DNA of 64,000 bases from Coriolopsis trogii (lineage: Eukaryota > Basidiomycota > Agaricomycetes > Polyporales > Polyporaceae): positions 124,001 through 188,000 of the forward strand of contig JAHYIO010000001.1 of NCBI GenBank assembly GCA_020543525.1, read 5' to 3'. This document shows positions 1 to 15,013 of the stretch, one piece after another (within the stretch, counting starts at the first letter, position 1; the number at the start of each line of letters is the position of its first letter). The notes under the pieces are model-generated. The model was not told the DNA's origin. It ran no database searches and saw only the letters and a list, made by a program, of their open reading frames with translations. The translations under genes and the position numbers were made by a program.

Positions 1-98
1 CGTGCCGTGTCGTGTCCAGAGTGCGATGCAGAAAGCGAGAAACCGAAGCTTGCGCAAGAGGAGAGATAGACTTGGTCGTGTATCTTGATCAGGGGCGT

Positions 99-2695
<2,597 letters not shown>

Positions 2696-3741
2696 GGCGA
2701 AGAAAGGGGGCGGGGACAAATGTTGGAGTCGAGTGAACCGTCCTGCGATTGCTTATAGGAAGATCGCGCGCAAGGCCGCCTGGAACATATTTAACACAGG
2801 CGAGGGCGGAGTCTAGTTCTGAATCACTCCTGGTCCATCTGCAAACTTGGCCGCATCAACGCGTCGGGGAGGTTGGCCATCAAGCCATCATGTCCCTTCC
2901 TGCTCAGGTCCTCTCCGCGCGCCTCCTGGCTCGTCCGCGCCTGCACTGCACATGCCATCATCCACCGCTGATCCCATCCACCGCGCGCTCTTGCCGACGC
3001 TCACCAGGTGTCTGGATCGTCCGCAGGCATCCCAAATTCGCTCAATTTCAAACTTGCCGACTGAAAGCCTCGGAACATCTCCTCGTATCAATCGAGATTT
3101 GATTCTTCCAAGAAAACTGATTTGTCTCGCATCTGTTTAACGACTAGTTTGTGAGTCATAAATGCACACGTAGCATTTCCTCATCCCGGATCTGTAAGCG
3201 CAGCTCCATTCTCATCTTCATATTCATTCGCTATGAGTACGCGAACAGCGACGAGGCTTCGAGCTTATGAGAGTGAGTACGTGGGGTATAACCTGACGAA
3301 CTTCCTCCCGCGACGACGTAACGGCGGCTCAATCGCGCTGTCAATAAATTACATGATCCAACAACGTTACCTCCTCAAGCCGGTCTCTCCTTCTCGCATG
3401 TCCGATTGTTGTCCGGGGGACAATCGTTCGTCGCCGACCGGGCGCCGGTCCACATCCTCTCGCCCCATAGGACCATCAGAACTTAAGTATCATATCCATC
3501 ATGTCCCTTGCCTATCAATCCTCTATATCCAGGACATCCAGGTCGACATTCGCTCAGAGCTCTCCGTGCTCCTCCGTACCTCGCGCAACTCCACACACCT
3601 TCCCAGGCCGCTTCAGCCGTGCGGACGACGATCGTCGTCTCGCTCTTGCTACATCTCCTGCTGAAGAGTAGTCAGAACGCCATCTTCAACATCGAGCCAG
3701 CTATTCTTGAGGCGTGCTTCTGTTGATAGTCCGAAGTTACC
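2696..3741. other. Divergent intergenic region
   Basis: Separates the first GMC gene (minus) from the methyltransferase (plus), so it should carry both promoters. Open frames here (for example 3233-3664) show no recognisable domain and no plausible splice continuation. Nothing else is visible. Confidence 0.6.
2752..2757 (-). promoter_or_regulatory. Probable TATA box of the GPI-tailed GMC gene
   Basis: TATAAG read on the minus strand, 57 bases upstream of the ATG at 2695. A second AT-rich element (TTAAATAT on the minus strand) lies about 35 bases further upstream. Placement only; no transcript data. Confidence 0.4.
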
Positions 3742-5167
3742 ATGTCCTACGTAGCCCCCAAATCCTGGGAGATCCCCCTCGTGTCCAAGTATCTCAAGCT
3801 CGACGACGACGAGCGCAACTTCTTCAAGGCAGCAACTAGAATTGAAGACGATGATGAACTTGAGCGACACATCCTAGCCGTACAAGCGCAGGCTTATAAG
3901 GTACGTCAGTCACCGCCTCAATCCATCTTTAACCATATTCGTACGCAAACCTCTGCAACATCTCGGCACTTCTTGCGCTCCAACGCCCCGGACGTTCCGA
4001 GGGAAGAGCACAAATATATCTCCTTCTCCTTCATCCGCAGCGTGTCCCCTTGCATCTGTCGTTGTGTCCTGTGATCGTTGCTGCTCTGCAAATGTCCGCG
4101 GCGCCCTTTGCTCACAACCCCCTTTGAATAGATCTTTCCGTATCCTTGCATCCGCATCTTCGGATTCACGAGGTTCGTCCCTGATTGCCGTCAGCGGTAC
4201 CCGGGACTCACCTCTTGTCCGCCGGGACGATATGTCATACAGGATTAGGATCTCGCGACTTCCCGCGTACCAGGACTTCCTGAAGCTTGGTCGTGAGCGC
4301 AAGAATCCTATATTCCTTGACCTAGGATGTGCATGTATGTTGTTCGCACTCGACGGTTACATTGTGCTGAGCCGCTGATGTCATCGTACACTACGCAGTC
4401 GGCAGCGACGTCCGCAAGGCAGTCATGGACGGCTACCCCATCGAATCCTGCGTGGCGAGTGACCTCCGTGGGGGTGAGTACCTCGCACCCTTCACACTCA
4501 TCAATCTCGGATATCACAGGCGTTCCGACTCCTCAGCTCCTCTCACACCACCTCCCCATCACGCCATTACACACCTAGCTTACTCCCCGGCTCGACCTCA
4601 TATACTGACCGCTTTCCTCATGCAGGTCTGTACCAGGAAGGCCACGCGCTCTTCCGCGACAGCCCCGAGACGTTCCCCGTGCCCTTCATCGAAGGAGACG
4701 TCTTCAACCCCGAATTCCTCTCCATTCGCGAGCCCTTCACGCCCTCGACGGCCCCGACAGAGCCCGCCCCGCCGCTCAAGTCGCTCACGTCCCTCAACCC
4801 GCTCCGGGGTCACGTCTCCGCCGTGTACATGGGCAAGTTCCTCCACATCTTCGACGAGGCCGGCCAAGCGCACCTCGCGCGCGCCCTCGCCGGCCTTCTC
4901 TCCCCTGAGCCGGGATCGATGCTCTTCGGCGTGCAGGGCGCGCTCGAGGAGCGCGGGCCGTTCCGCCCAACGAGCTCGGACTGGACGATGTTCTGCCACT
5001 CGCCCGAGAGCCTGGGCAAGCTGTTCGAGGACGCGTTTGGCGGCCCGGGCACGATCAAGTTCGAGAGCAGGATGGTGACGGAGCCGGGAGGCCCGACGTA
5101 CTTCGACACCTGGCCAGGGAACGAGAAGCCGTTCACGTGCCAGGAGTGGTCTGTCGTGCGGCTTTAG
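3742..5167 (+). CDS. SAM-dependent methyltransferase (class I fold), about 302 aa
   Basis: Five exons keep frame exactly: 3742-3900, 4132-4172, 4243-4334, 4399-4473 and 4626-5167 (909 nt). The product has the SAM-binding glycine motif FLDLGCAFGSD, split by the third intron, preceded by the short exon IFPYPCIRIFGFT. Later motifs are SDLRG and FIEGDVFNP (acidic-loop region), then VYMGKFLHIFDEAGQAHLARAL, typical of the post-motif-II part of small-molecule methyltransferases. No signal peptide or membrane segment. The family is common in agarics and is often linked to secondary metabolism; no substrate can be named. It is the only plus-strand gene inside the otherwise minus-strand oxidase array, so it is probably an independent transcription unit. 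Confidence 0.85.
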
Positions 5168-5804
5168 GTCTGTGCATTCGTTTGTGGCCTTTCATCAATA
5201 GACGTGGGGCAGCTAGTATACGACCGCGCTGCGTTCCAACTTATGTTTCCACTACTTCGCATGGATAAATGTCTACTCCTCACCTTCGAGTTGATTGCTG
5301 TAACCGCCCTGTTGCTCCTTATACTACTCCGCCCTCGCGATTGCCAATGTATCATTATCAGTACTATCAACGAAACCCTCATCTCATACCAGTTTAGGAG
5401 GCCATGGATGCCATACAATTGTGCCTCTCAGCTTCAAGCTTGGCTTGAAGCGCCGGCAAAGGTACGTAAACCCGCACTTGAGATGATGAGGGCGTATACA
5501 TTCCTATATCGAACAAAGCTCATCTTCTGTCTGTCAGATCCCATGAGAGTCTGCCATCTAACTGAGACCCGAGCTGGCCCCGATACATGTCAAGTGGCTG
5601 TACTTGAAGAGCCACGACATCCCGCGGTACATACGTGCCCATAACATAGCTTGAAGTTGATCCCCGGACACCATACATATCACGTCACGGGCACACACGC
5701 AGTGACTCCGAGACATATCGCCAATGAAAGAATGTCCATTCAAACGCGCAACGAAAGTGGTACGCGGCTTACAGTGCCCTTGGGTACGCGAGTCGCTCTC
5801 CAGT
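5168..5804. other. Convergent intergenic region
   Basis: Lies between the 3' ends of the methyltransferase and the second oxidase gene. Only shadow frames; presumed 3' UTRs. Confidence 0.6.
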
Positions 5805-8348
5805 TCAGCGCCCCAAGGCCCGGTCCGCCTTGATCAGATCCGCCGCCTTCTCTGCCACGCCATACAGCGTGCTCGACAAGTGCGCGCTGACCTGCATCGG
5901 CATGACCGACGCGTCCACCACGCGCACGTTCGCAGTGTCGTATACGCGAAGGTGCGCGTCGACGACCCCGCCGAGGCTCCGTCGCATCATCGCAGCCGTC
6001 CCTATCGGATGTGAGACGGCGTCGAAGCCGACGCCGTCGCCGGCCTGCAGGATCCAGGCTTTCCAGTCTTCGTCGGTCCCGCCGTGACCGTCGTCTGGGA
6101 CGGTTGCGAGTCCTGGCACCAATTCCCCTGCGGAGGAGCGGAGGGCACTTGGATGTGTATGGTAGGATGTGAGTGCGAAGAAGGCCAATGGACCGGGGAG
6201 GTAGTGAGAAATAGGTGGGAGGATGCTAAGTATGGTCCTGATGGAAAAGACTGTGAAGACATGACGCACCTGAGGGGCGGATTGTCCAAGACAAGGCGCG
6301 ATAATCGTGCTCCCGCGACATGTACATCGAGGTCCCAGTCGACGCTGAAGTAATTCACAATGACATTGGGCTTCACAAAGGCGTCGCTGGACTGCAGCGG
6401 AATATCAGCTTGCCGATTCATCCGATCTATTCTAGGGTTCTGGTCGTTGTGACATACCGTGATAGTGACGTTACCACGGCTGAAGGGCAGCAAGGGCCAC
6501 ATGGCAATGTCAATAACCCTGAGCAATGAATGATCAATGTCAGTGCAAAGATTGTTGGCTCAGATGCCCGAATGTAGCACTCACTCTGGATCGGGGGCGG
6601 TCAGGAAGAACAACTCGACTACAGGTGCTGGGGTGTACTGTTAGTCTCCTGTACATGGTACGATCCTCGAGAGAAGTGCTTCTCACCGTCCTTCTTGACA
6701 ATCAAGTCTGCCTGGATCCGGAAGATCTCCTCGAGGGCTTCCTTAGAATGACCGTTGATGCTTTGTGACTCTGCCCAGGCCGACAATGACTGCTGAATCT
6801 TCTGGATCGACGCGTTTGCCTGATTCCCAAAGACTTGACGAATATTGGGAAATGCAATCACGTCAGTCGGACCACGTCCGCCGACTTCGAACCCGTTGCC
6901 CATTGCGCCGATCAAGCTCTGCGTCTGCTCCTGGAAATTCCTCCCGACGGTCTTGAGATCAACAAGAGTATTGATGCCGAGGGGTCCGAGGATAGCGGAG
7001 TCTCCAATTCCCGAGTGCTGCAGTAGCGCTGGAGTCTAGGAGTGAATATCAGGAGTAAGTTATCCATAGAAGGAGAGCGCGTTGTATGTCGACTACTACC
7101 TGTATTGCACCCGCCGCAAGAATGATTTCCTTCCGTGCGTAGACTTTCAGACGCGGGCCGGACCCGTCCGATGCTGCGAACTCGACACCGGTAGCAAAAT
7201 GGGGAACGTTCGAGCTATCCGTGAACAGGATGCGTGTGACCTGGGCATCATGAGTGGAAGGTTAGTCACCAGTACGTCATGACTGAATGCAATAAAGTGC
7301 GGAGGACACACCTGATGCTCGATGAGGAGAGTCAAACCTTTCGTGCTCGCTTCGATAGGAGTATAGTACGCCTCTATGGAGGACGAGCGACGATCCTCCT
7401 CGTGTGGATTCAAGGACTGTTCAACAATTCGGTATGAGGGAGGCCACGGGCAACTCTTGAGTCGTATTCATAGGACAAAACGACATCGGAGGGAACCTAC
7501 AAGTGGAGTGTAAGAGACGCAGTTCGGCATGCCGCCATTCAAGTCCCTGGAAAGATCGATTCCAGTCACGTTGACCACGCTGTTAACGAACGCTGGCATC
7601 GGCGGACCGCCAAAAATATCAGCAGGGAATGCAGCTTGCACGGGGCCGGCGTTGCCGTGATACGACGAGTTGTAGTCGGCGCCCTTTGCTCTCTGTTGCG
7701 CATTTGGTGGTGTGAACGTCTCTGCCTATGAAGAGCCATTAGCGACAACATCCGGTATCGAGGCCTAACATTGGCCTGCCAAAGGTTACCCGCCTGCTTC
7801 ATGTATGTGAATAGACCGTGCCAGTTCCAGCCGACGGACGCTTCGGACTCCTCAAGCAATGTCGACCATGCATCGTACTGGGCCTTCTGTCCACGCGTCC
7901 AGGCTGCACCGTTGATGGAGCTGCTCCCGCCCAGCGTCTTCCCACTGTAACAGATATACCCTCGAATCAACGGCAAGGCCTGGCCGCAGTATGGTAGTGA
8001 AGTCACATACCCGTGAATGATTTTACCGTAGTCAGAGGTCCATGCCCAGTCCAGCGGGCCATTAAACGCCACTGTGAACTGCTGGATGTCGTATACCTGC
8101 GGGTTCGTGCGATTGTCTCCACCGGCTTCGATGAGGAGGATCTTCAGCGCGGGGTCCTCTGCCAGCCGCGCGGCGACGGTGACCCCCGTGAGACCTCCGC
8201 CAACTATGATGTAGTCGTATGTTTGGCTCGCAACGCTTGTAGCGTTTGAGGTGATTCCGCTCGAGCACGGTATGGCTTTGGCGTATTGACGTACACTTAT
8301 CAGAGCCGTCAGAATCAAACCTAAGCTTCGCGTATTTTTGAACGACAT
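5805..8348 (-). CDS. Aryl-alcohol oxidase-like GMC oxidoreductase, array copy 2
   Basis: Secreted FAD enzyme expected to oxidise primary alcohols with release of hydrogen peroxide. The first exon starts at 8348 with a signal-peptide-like N-terminus, then the FAD motif [19 protein letters not shown] and [17 protein letters not shown]. After an intron, [18 protein letters not shown] is the second FAD region. Further exons carry the conserved body ([37 protein letters not shown]). The last exon holds [11 protein letters not shown] and [23 protein letters not shown], with the two histidines matching the AAO catalytic pair. Nine introns, at the same protein positions as in copies 3-5. Stop after ADRALGR. 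No broken motif seen. Has a clear TATA box and shares an upstream 12-mer with copy 3. Confidence 0.9.
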
Positions 8349-8419
8349 AGACAGATGTACGAATCAGTGTAGAACAGACAGAGGGAATGAGATTGACGCA
8401 CCTTATGTACATCTAGAAG

Positions 8420-8458
8420 TTATATATATGCCTAGGCGTCAGGTTTGACAGATTGTGA
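8420..8458 (-). promoter_or_regulatory. Core promoter of AAO copy 2: TATATATA box plus upstream 12-mer
   Basis: TATATATA at about 8420-8429, some 75 bases upstream of the ATG. About 18 bases further upstream is TCACAATCTGTC (minus strand, 8447-8458). The same 12-mer sits at a similar distance above the TATA-like element of AAO copy 3. The rest of 8349-8748 shows nothing else. Confidence 0.5.
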
Positions 8459-8748
8459 TCTCACGTCTTAGACACGTGAGCGTCGAACAAGCGCGAGAAC
8501 TGGACGCAGTCATTGAGAATGTGACAATTGAGTCGTAGGGAATTGCACACGGGACGGCCCCGCTTGCTACACCCTCTGATCTCTGACCAAGATGGGGAAT
8601 GGCTCTCAACTCGTGAGATAACACTACAATGCCATACGAGGGTAGTAATACATAATCCTCGCGCCTGGAGAGAGCATTAGCTGGCATGCTGGCAGAATCT
8701 CAGTCGTCGTGACTCACAGAGTTTGTCGTTGCAAGACGTCTTCAGTAC

Positions 8749-11196
8749 TTAATGCCCTTGTTTGATCAAGTCCGCCGCCTTCTCCGCGATACCATACAGC
8801 GTGCTAGACAAATGTGCGCTGATTTGCAGTGGCATGACAGATGCGTCCACCACTCGCACGTTCGCAGTGTCGTACACGCGCAGCTGTGCATCGACGACAC
8901 CGCCAAGACTGCGCCTCATCATGGCCGCGGTTCCAATCGGGTGCGATACAGCGCCAAAGCCTGCACTGGGATTCAGTATCCAGTTCTTCCAGTCTGTGTC
9001 GGTGCCGCCGTGACCGTCATCGGGAACGGTTGCAAGCCCCGGGACAGTTTCTCCCTTGGCCGAACGGAGATTGCTGTCCATTCGATGCGGGAGGCAGGGG
9101 AGTGAGATCGACACTGTGAAGGGAGTTATACACACGTACCTGAGAGGCGGACTAGCCAGGATGATACGGGAGAGACGCGAGCCTGCCACGTGAACGTCGA
9201 GGTCCCAGTCGACGCTGAAGTAGTTGACAGTCACGACGGGCTTTGCGAAAGGGTCCTTCGACTATAGCAAGATGATTCTCGAGTCAGTGATTCCGGATAA
9301 ACATTTACTTGGTCAGTCACATACCTTGACAGTGACATTACCGCGACTGAAAGGCAGGAGCGGCCACATGACAATGCCAATATCGCTAAAGCGCAGCACA
9401 GATCAGTGTCTACTCCCACTATTGATTCTCGTTGCATAGTCAGACGCACTCAGGATAGCCGCTGTCGAAAAACAATTCGACAACAGGTGCTACTCCTCTT
9501 ATGAGTCACTCGCAACGCACCCATATGCAAACATTGTGCTCACCGTCCTCGTTTATGATTAAGTCAGCCTGAATCCGGAAGATTTCCTCGAGAGCGCCCT
9601 TCGACAGCCCGTTGTTACTTTGCGACTCGGCCCATGTCGACAGCGATTGCTGAATCTTTTGGATAGATGCATTCGCTTTGTTTCCAAATACTTGACGGAT
9701 ATTCGGGAACGCAATCGCGTCTGTGGGACCACGTCCGCCGGGATTGAAGCCATTCCCATCTGCACCGAGGGCACTTTGCGTCTGCTCCTGGAAGTTCCTC
9801 CCAACCGTCTTCAGGTCGATCAGTGTACTGATACCGAGCGGCTCTAGTACGGCCGAGTCTCCTATGCCTGAGAGCTGAAGCAGAGCAGGGGTCTGGGCAA
9901 AGAAACTCAATCTTAGGCTACAAGTTGGAGGAAGGCGGCTCATACCTGGATAGCACCGGCGGCGATGATGATTTCTTTACGTGCGAACGCCTTCACGCGC
10001 GCACCCGACCCATCAGCATGCGCGAACTCGACGCCGGTGGCAACGTGAGGCAAACTCGAGCTGTTCGCGAAGAGGATACGCGTGACCTGAGCGTGCGAGA
10101 AGAGTCAATCACAAGTATGTCGCGATACAGGCACGATGTGCAAAGAGCAGGAAAATCTTGTATACCTGGTGTTTGACAAGCAGAGTCCAGCCTTTGCGCC
10201 TGCCTTCGACAGGAGTATAGTAAGCCTCTATGGACGAAGAACGGTTGTCGCCTTTGTGCCAGTTAAGAGACTGCGTAGGCGAGACGTCGCAATGATGAGC
10301 TTTACAGTCCCCTATAGCGAATCAGTATGGATACTCACAAGAGGAGTATAAGAGACACAATTAGGTGTGCCGCCGTTCAGATCCTTAAAGTGCTTGATGC
10401 CAGTCACATTCACCACGGTATCAACGAAGTCTTTCATCTGCGGGCCTCCGTACATCAGGTCCGGGAACGTGGCCTGTACAGGACCGCTCGTGCCGTGATA
10501 AGATGCGATAGAGTCAGCGCCTTTGGCTTGTTGTTGCGCATTCGGTGGCGAGAAGGTCTCTGCCTGTGGACGTTTCAGTGACTTCACCCTATGCGGTTGA
10601 TCTGATATGAGCTGCACAAAGCAACACTTACTTTCTTCATATACTCGAAGACACCGTCCCAGTTCCACCCTACGGATACTTCCGATGGCTCGAGTAGCGC
10701 AGACCAGGAGTCATACTGAGCCTTCAACCCACGCGTCCAGGCGCCACCATTGATAGAGCTGCCCCCACCCAGCGTCTTCCCACTGTATGTGCAGTACGAA
10801 TAAGCGTCCCCACTACGCAATAGTAGAGTTAGAGTTCGGCAGTGCGACGTACCCGTGAATGATTTTGCCACGATCGGACACCCACGTCCAATCCAACGGA
10901 CCATTGAACGCAGCGCTATATTGGTAAATGTCGTACACCTGGGAGTTCGCGCGGTCGTCTCCGCCAGCCTCTATGAGGAGAATCTTGAGCGACGAGTCCT
11001 CCGCAAGTCGCGCAGCCACAGTGACTCCCGTAAGGCCACCGCCTACTATGATGTAGTCGAATGTCTGGTTTGCGATGGCCGTGGTATCGGTGGTGATTCC
11101 GCTCGGAATTGTGACTCCCTCGGTGCATTGGAAGCCCACGGATATCGCCACAACGGGGAGCGTTGTGAGGAGGCTTCGAAAACGTCTCGATAACAT
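8749..11196 (-). CDS. Aryl-alcohol oxidase-like GMC oxidoreductase, array copy 3
   Basis: Close paralogue of copy 2. Start at 11196 (MLSRRFRSLLTTLPVVAISVG) gives a signal peptide; an in-frame ATG at 11268 is upstream but would bury it. Motifs in order: [124 protein letters not shown] and [19 protein letters not shown], with both catalytic histidines. Ends KQGH. Nine introns at the positions seen in copy 2. All hallmark motifs intact. The product should be extracellular. Confidence 0.9.
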
Positions 11197-11868
11197 GTAA
11201 GCGTCACTGAGCAAGATAGTGATTTTAGCTGCGAAGGCAAGAGGGATGGGAGAGGGATACCTGCACAACGGAGGAGCAGTTGAGACAATCGTTTATGCGG
11301 ATAGCAGGGTCAGGCGCGACAGATTGTGACACCATGCCTGGAACTGGCCCCGATGCCAAGTCCGGACCTTTTGGACAGGCGGGCGGTAGTCACGACAGCT
11401 CAAGGCGACCACCAGACCCTGAGTTGGTAGTCTAATGGACTCAAATTCAGCGAAGCACAGGATCGTTGGTTGAAAACGCAGATTCTGTGCGCTCCGATGC
11501 GGCCGTCTCGCTCATGAGCACCTAGTCTCAGAAGAAATGACCTCCTTCAGTACCAATTTGAGGACATCGGAGGTAACAGATATGGCCCATAGTTACCTTC
11601 CCGTGGTGGCCGGACACTGAGTCGATAAAGGCATGTATCAAGGGTTCCACTCTACGATGATAAGTCGTTGTACCATCCTTCTTGAGCCTGGAGACATCTG
11701 GCGTACATTCAAATTATCGATAAGTATTACAGGAGAGCCTGCATCTGTACAATTCGTGTAAGACGCTAGCAACGCGTGAGCACCACACCCAAACAGCGGC
11801 GAATTCTCGTACCTGATCACTACGTTCCTCGCCGGCCTTATAGGGCCGTCTTGCGTGGTGCGACTATA
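11197..11868. other. Intergenic spacer between AAO copies 3 and 4
   Basis: Contains the copy 3 promoter at its left side and the presumed 3' end of copy 4 at its right. No coding potential seen. Confidence 0.6.
11291..11329 (-). promoter_or_regulatory. Core promoter of AAO copy 3: TATA-like element plus the shared 12-mer
   Basis: GCATAAACG (minus strand, about 11291-11298) is TATA-like. TCACAATCTGTC lies at 11318-11329, about 21 bases upstream of it and 122 bases upstream of the ATG. The flanking bases CCTGAC, three bases away, are also shared with copy 2. Confidence 0.4.
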
Positions 11869-14347
11869 CTAATACCCAGCCTTGATCATATCTGCCGCCT
11901 TCTCCGCGATGCCATACAGCGTGCTCGACAGGTGAGCGCTGATCTGCAGCGGCATGACCGACGCGTCCACGACGCGCAAGTTCGCGGTGTCGTACACGCG
12001 CAGGTGCGCGTCAACGACTCCGCCTAGGTCACGCCGCATCATTGCCGCAGTGGCAATTGGGTGGGAGACCGCGTTGAAGCCGGCGCTCCGGCCAGGTTGC
12101 AGAATCCATTTCTTCCAATCGGCGTCGGAGCCACCCTCGCCGTTGTCGGGCACGGTTGCGAGGCCGGGAAAGGTTTCGCCCTTTGACGAGCGGAGGGTGC
12201 TGCACAGGAATGAAAGAGCATGAATAGTAAAATGATACTTTAGTCAGGATCGGAGGGGACCGAGACAAATGCTAGCGAGATATGCATTCTGAGAAGATGC
12301 GGACGCACCTGAGGGGGGGACTAGCCAAGATGAAACGAGCCAGTCGGGAGCCTGCTACATGCACGTCAAGGTCCCAGTCCACACTGAAGTAGTTGACAGT
12401 GACGGCCGGCCTCGCGAATGCATCGTTATTCTATCATAGAAATTAGCTAAATCACTCATAGCGCTTCAGCAGCTGCAGAGACAAGACGTACCGTGATAGT
12501 AACGTTACCACGACTGAAAGGTAGGAGGGGCCACAAGATAAGACCAATATCACTGAGGTAGGGGGCTCAGTACGCCGACTACCAGTTTGATGATAGGAGG
12601 GAGGACGCACTCGGGGTTGCCAACATTGGAGTGCAGCTCAACGATGGGTGCTGTATTATATGTATTACGAATCATTACCCCCCACAATTCGATGAAGCTA
12701 CTCACCATCCTTGTTAATGATCAGATCAGCCTGAACCCGGAATATCGTCTCGAGAGCTTCTTTTGAGAGGCCGTTATGACTTTGTGATGCAGCCCACGCG
12801 ATCAACGAGTGCTGAATCTTGTGAATAGACATATCCGCCTTGTCCCCAAAGACTTGACGGAGATTGGGGAATCCGATCACGTCTGCAGGGCCAAGTCCGC
12901 CGACTTCGAACCCATTTCCATCCGCGCCTAGCGCACTCTGCGTCTGTTCCTGGAAATTCCGCCCGACGGTCTTCAGATGGATGAGTGGGTTGATACCGAG
13001 GGGCTTGAGGATGGCAGAGTCTCCGATACCAGAGAGTTGTAGCAAGGCTGGGGTCTGACAATAATCGGATCAATGCATCCTACGACATTAGAATCACTGA
13101 GGGCATACCTGGATGGCGCCGGCGGCAAGGATGACTTCCATCCGGGCGTAAACCTTCATACGTGCACCCGACCCGTCGGACGCTGCAAACCCAACACCTG
13201 TAGCGACGTGAGGAATCTTCGAGCGGTCAGCGAAGAGAATGCGGGTGACCTTGACGTGAGAGAAGAATGTCAGTCACGGGTACAGCTCAACAACATGTCC
13301 GAAGTGTTCGAAAGCGCGCACCTGATGCCTGACGAGGACGGTCCAACCTTTTCGTCTTCCCTCGACGGGAGTATAGTATGCTTCTACGGAAGATGATCGG
13401 TGATCGTCTTTGCGCCGGTTCAAAGTCTGCCGAAGGCGGACGAGAGGTGAGTACTTGTCCCATTTCCCGTGTGAATGGCGGCGACGGCTCACAAGAGGAC
13501 TATGTGAGACACAATTGGGCGCGCCACTATTCAGCTCTTTAGTCAGCTTTAGGCCAGTGACGTTCCGCATCGTATCGACGTATGCCTGCTCCTCGGGGCC
13601 TCCGTACATCTGGTCAGGGAACGTCGCTTGCACTGGACCGCCTATCCCATGGAACTCTGGGATGTAACTAGCCCCCTTTGCTCGCTGTTGTGCATTGGGT
13701 GGAGAGAAACCCTCCGCCTTCGAGGCATATCAGCAGTCCGTCTGGAGAGAACAAGCGTATACTTGCGCGCGGACGCACCTTCTTCATGTATTTGAGGAGG
13801 CCGTCCCAGTTCCATCCAACAGATGCTTCTGACCTCTCGAGCAGCGTAGACCACGAATCGTACTGGGCTTTCGCGCCTCGTGTCCAAAAGGCCCCGTTGA
13901 TAGAGCTACTCCCACCCAAAGTCTTCCCTCTACATCCAGAAACAGGCACACTCAGCGACCCTGATACGCGCCAGAGCAGTACACATGGTGCACTTACCCG
14001 CGTATGATCTTGTCGTAGTCCGACACCCACGCCCAATCCAAAGGACCGTCGTAAAACGCTCGAAATTGGTGTATGTCGTACACCTGTGGGTTCGTGCGGT
14101 CATCTCCACCAGCTTCGATGAGGAGGATCTTGAGCAAGGGGTCCTCGGTAAGGCGGGCGGCGACGGTAACTCCCGTTAAGCCCCCGCCTACGATGATGTA
14201 ATCGAATGTCTCGTCCTCGATCGCGGTGGCATTCGCAGTGATGCCGCTGGGAGGTGCCGCTGCCCTACCGAGTACTGCGGGAAAGATTGCCAGGAGGAGT
14301 GCTAGTGCTGCAGAGGTAGCGAAGTAGCTAGCGAGGATGGTCGACAT
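11869..14347 (-). CDS. Aryl-alcohol oxidase-like GMC oxidoreductase, array copy 4
   Basis: Starts at 14347 with a strong signal peptide ([20 protein letters not shown]). Then [36 protein letters not shown], intron, [127 protein letters not shown] and [19 protein letters not shown]. Ends KAGY. Nine introns. The catalytic His motif reads HPIATAAM where the sister copies have HPIGTAAM, a conservative change. Expected extracellular, about 590-600 aa. Substrate specificity not determinable. Confidence 0.9.
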
Positions 14348-15013
14348 TGAGTCTCACAAGGAGGCTTGAGATTCAGAGGGAATGAAGAGAGATCAACACG
14401 AAGAGCTGTTATATGATTGAGCCTACCATATGATGGATCATGGGATGGGGTGTTCTTAAAGTTCAAAACTTGACACCATCGCGCCCCTGGGATTTTTTGG
14501 CGGGCCGTACTCTGAAGAACTCGACTCTTGACAGAAAAAAGCCGTCCTAGTGACCACAAGACACTAGAGAAGATGCAATTATTAGCCTTCACGTTCAGAG
14601 GCTGACAACCTGCCCTTCAAATGGTCAAGGCAAGTCAACCTAACTCTCGAATCAATGCAGCGTCTGCACAAAAAACGGCATAATGTACTGTTCACTCACA
14701 TCGTCGGAATCGAAGAGCTTCTCTCACCGAACCAAGGGTGAAACCATCTAGAGTCGAAAACCACGACTCAGGCTGACCTCATTCACCGCAGCTCGCACCG
14801 TAGACATAGAGAATTGTTCGACAGCAACGATCGTCATTCTCCTCGAGTCCGTGAAGATGGCATAGCCGTCAGTATCATATGCAACGCAGAACAGGCATCT
14901 CCAACCTGCAAAGGTCTCAATGTCAACGTCCAATACCAAGCGACGATCACCTCTAACAGCTCACCGCAATACCCAAAATCGGCGCGAAACCAAGTTCCCC
15001 CCCGCGCCACTTC
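14348..15013. other. Intergenic spacer between AAO copies 4 and 5
   Basis: ATATAAC on the minus strand near 14408-14414 could be the copy 4 TATA element. No ORF or repeat of note. Confidence 0.5.

Noticed and set aside
3233..3664. 143-codon plus ORF upstream of the methyltransferase
   Set aside because: Ends just before the methyltransferase start without splice link; composition typical of non-coding DNA here.
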